DNA of 15,339 bases from Phycisphaerales bacterium UBA4658 (GTDB lineage: Bacteria; Planctomycetota; Phycisphaerae; Phycisphaerales; UBA1924): assembly GCA_002405485.1 (NCBI GenBank), contig DHLW01000203.1:3634-18972 (forward strand). The letters run 5' to 3'. Position numbers and translations under genes: made by a program. Under the pieces are notes generated by a model. The model had not been told where the DNA came from and did no database searches. It saw nothing but the letters and a program-made list of their open reading frames with translations. Numbering within the stretch: position 1 is the stretch's first letter; each line of letters opens with the position of its first letter. Below, piece by piece: positions 14,493 through 15,339 of this stretch.

Positions 14493-14565
14493 CGGCGGAG
14501 CGTACCACGTTCTGGATGATGCCGTTGGTGCGACCGGGTGACGACGCGCAGACGCCGATCCCCCC

Positions 14566-14571
14566 TATTCT
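14566..14571 (+). promoter_or_regulatory. Possible -10 element for icd
   Basis: TATTCT is the only AT-rich hexamer in a GC-rich divergent gap and lies about 37 bases before the icd start. It matches TATAAT in four of six positions, but no acceptable -35 hexamer is seen at the right distance. This is weak support. Confidence 0.3.
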
Positions 14572-14607
14572 GATCCCCCGCGATTGGTCCTTTGCAAGGA
14601 GTTTCCG

Positions 14608-15339
14608 ATGCCCGCCACCATCACCATGTCTGCCGGCAAGCTCAACGTTCCGGCCAACCCCATCATTCCGTTCATCGAAGGCGACGGCACCGGGCCCGAC
14701 ATCTGGCGGGCCTCGGTCCGGGTGATGGATGCCGCGGTCGAAAAGACTTCCAAGGGCAAGTACAAGATCCACTGGCACGAGGTGCTCGCGGGCGAGAAGG
14801 CCTTCAACCAGACGGGCAACTGGCTTCCCGATCAGACCATCGAGGACTTCAAGAAGTATCTGGTCGGCATCAAGGGCCCGCTCACCACGCCCGTCGGCGG
14901 GGGCATCCGCTCGCTGAACGTCGCCCTCCGCCAGTTGCTTGATCTGTACGTCTGCCTGCGTCCGGTGCGCTGGTTCAAGGGCGTCCCCAGCCCGGTGAAG
15001 CGCCCGCAGGACTGCGACATGGTGATCTTCCGCGAGAACACCGAGGACATCTACGCGGGCATCGACTTCGCGGCCGGTTCGCCCGAGGCAAAGGTCATTC
15101 TCGACGCGCTGGCCGAAAAGCTGCCCAAGGAGTTCAAGAAGATCCGCTTCGGGAGCGCGGCCGCGGGCACGCAGTGGGGGTCGCAGATCGGACACGCGGA
15201 GATGTATGCGGGCGTCGAGGTCGGCGTGGGGATCAAGCCCGTCAGCCGAGCCGGCTCAGAGCGGCTCATCTGGGCCGCCATCGAGTACGCCCTGAAGGAG
15301 AAGCGCAAGAGCGTCACGCTCGTGCACAAGGGCAACATC
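14608..15339 (+). CDS. icd: NADP-type isocitrate dehydrogenase, N-terminal 244 codons (partial)
   Basis: This TCA-cycle enzyme decarboxylates isocitrate to 2-oxoglutarate with reduction of NAD(P). The frame is open to the right edge (E. coli Icd is 416 aa). Segments match the E. coli/B. subtilis type: [16 protein letters not shown] (18-33), [20 protein letters not shown] (92-111) with substrate residues S102, N104 and R108, then CLRPVR with R118, [12 protein letters not shown] with R142 and Y149, and LVHKGNI with K241. S102 corresponds to the serine phosphorylated in E. coli. The cofactor-specifying residues lie beyond the window. Relative to E. coli there is an insert of about 20 residues (182-207). 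ATG 14608 has AAGGAG six bases upstream. Confidence 0.95.
   Translation, partial: MPATITMSAGKLNVPANPIIPFIEGDGTGPDIWRASVRVMDAAVEKTSKGKYKIHWHEVLAGEKAFNQTGNWLPDQTIEDFKKYLVGIKGPLTTPVGGGIRSLNVALRQLLDLYVCLRPVRWFKGVPSPVKRPQDCDMVIFRENTEDIYAGIDFAAGSPEAKVILDALAEKLPKEFKKIRFGSAAAGTQWGSQIGHAEMYAGVEVGVGIKPVSRAGSERLIWAAIEYALKEKRKSVTLVHKGNI

Noticed and set aside
13245..14519. 424-codon plus-strand frame opposite the membrane protein
   Set aside because: The minus-strand frame has clear transmembrane segments and CxxC pairs; this frame is charged low-complexity sequence.
1..15339. CRISPR arrays, insertion sequences, integrases, attachment sites, replication origin
   Set aside because: No regularly spaced repeats, transposase-like proteins, terminal inverted repeats or DnaA-box clusters were seen by eye on either strand.

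Overview
The window is a GC-rich bacterial chromosome segment with short gaps and mostly canonical Shine-Dalgarno (SD) starts. Gene content points to Planctomycetota, probably the Phycisphaerae side: a DUF1569-type DinB-like protein, a family of exported proteins with a recurring 'L-x-P-x-[FW]-x-x-G-x-S' start, and a membrane protein ending in 'CGYDL...CPECG' zinc ribbons. This placement is inference from gene content; no 16S gene or long marker alignment was available.

Layout. (1) 1-4099, minus strand: the ribosomal/RNA polymerase block rplK-rplA-rplJ-rplL-rpoB, with rpoB running off the left edge after about 512 codons. A strong stem-loop just after rplL looks like the classic rplL/rpoB attenuator, and the rplJ-rplL gap holds competing stems. 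(2) 4100-4569: a gene-free rplK leader, then a tRNA-Ala(GGC) on the minus strand with its own intrinsic terminator and a recognisable promoter. secE and nusG, which usually precede rplK, are not here. (3) 4610-10003, minus strand: three paralogous signal-peptide proteins of unknown function (genes A, B and C below), with a DUF1569 protein between B and C, and upstream a secreted tandem-FKBP prolyl isomerase ended by a textbook terminator. (4) 10157-13272, plus strand: a three-gene operon of SAM methyltransferase, FAD-dependent oxidoreductase and type III polyketide synthase; the last two are joined by an ATGA overlap. (5) 13302-14492, minus strand: a roughly ten-helix membrane protein with two C-terminal zinc ribbons. 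(6) 14608-end, plus strand: the first 244 codons of NADP-type isocitrate dehydrogenase.

Working together: region 1 is core translation and transcription machinery. Region 4 is a compact natural-product operon whose enzyme set (type III PKS, flavoprotein, methyltransferase) matches the logic of phenolic-lipid or methylated quinone pathways, but its product cannot be read from sequence. Region 3 is the least understood part: three diverged copies of one exported protein family, close to an envelope prolyl isomerase. No mobile element, CRISPR array or integrase was seen.
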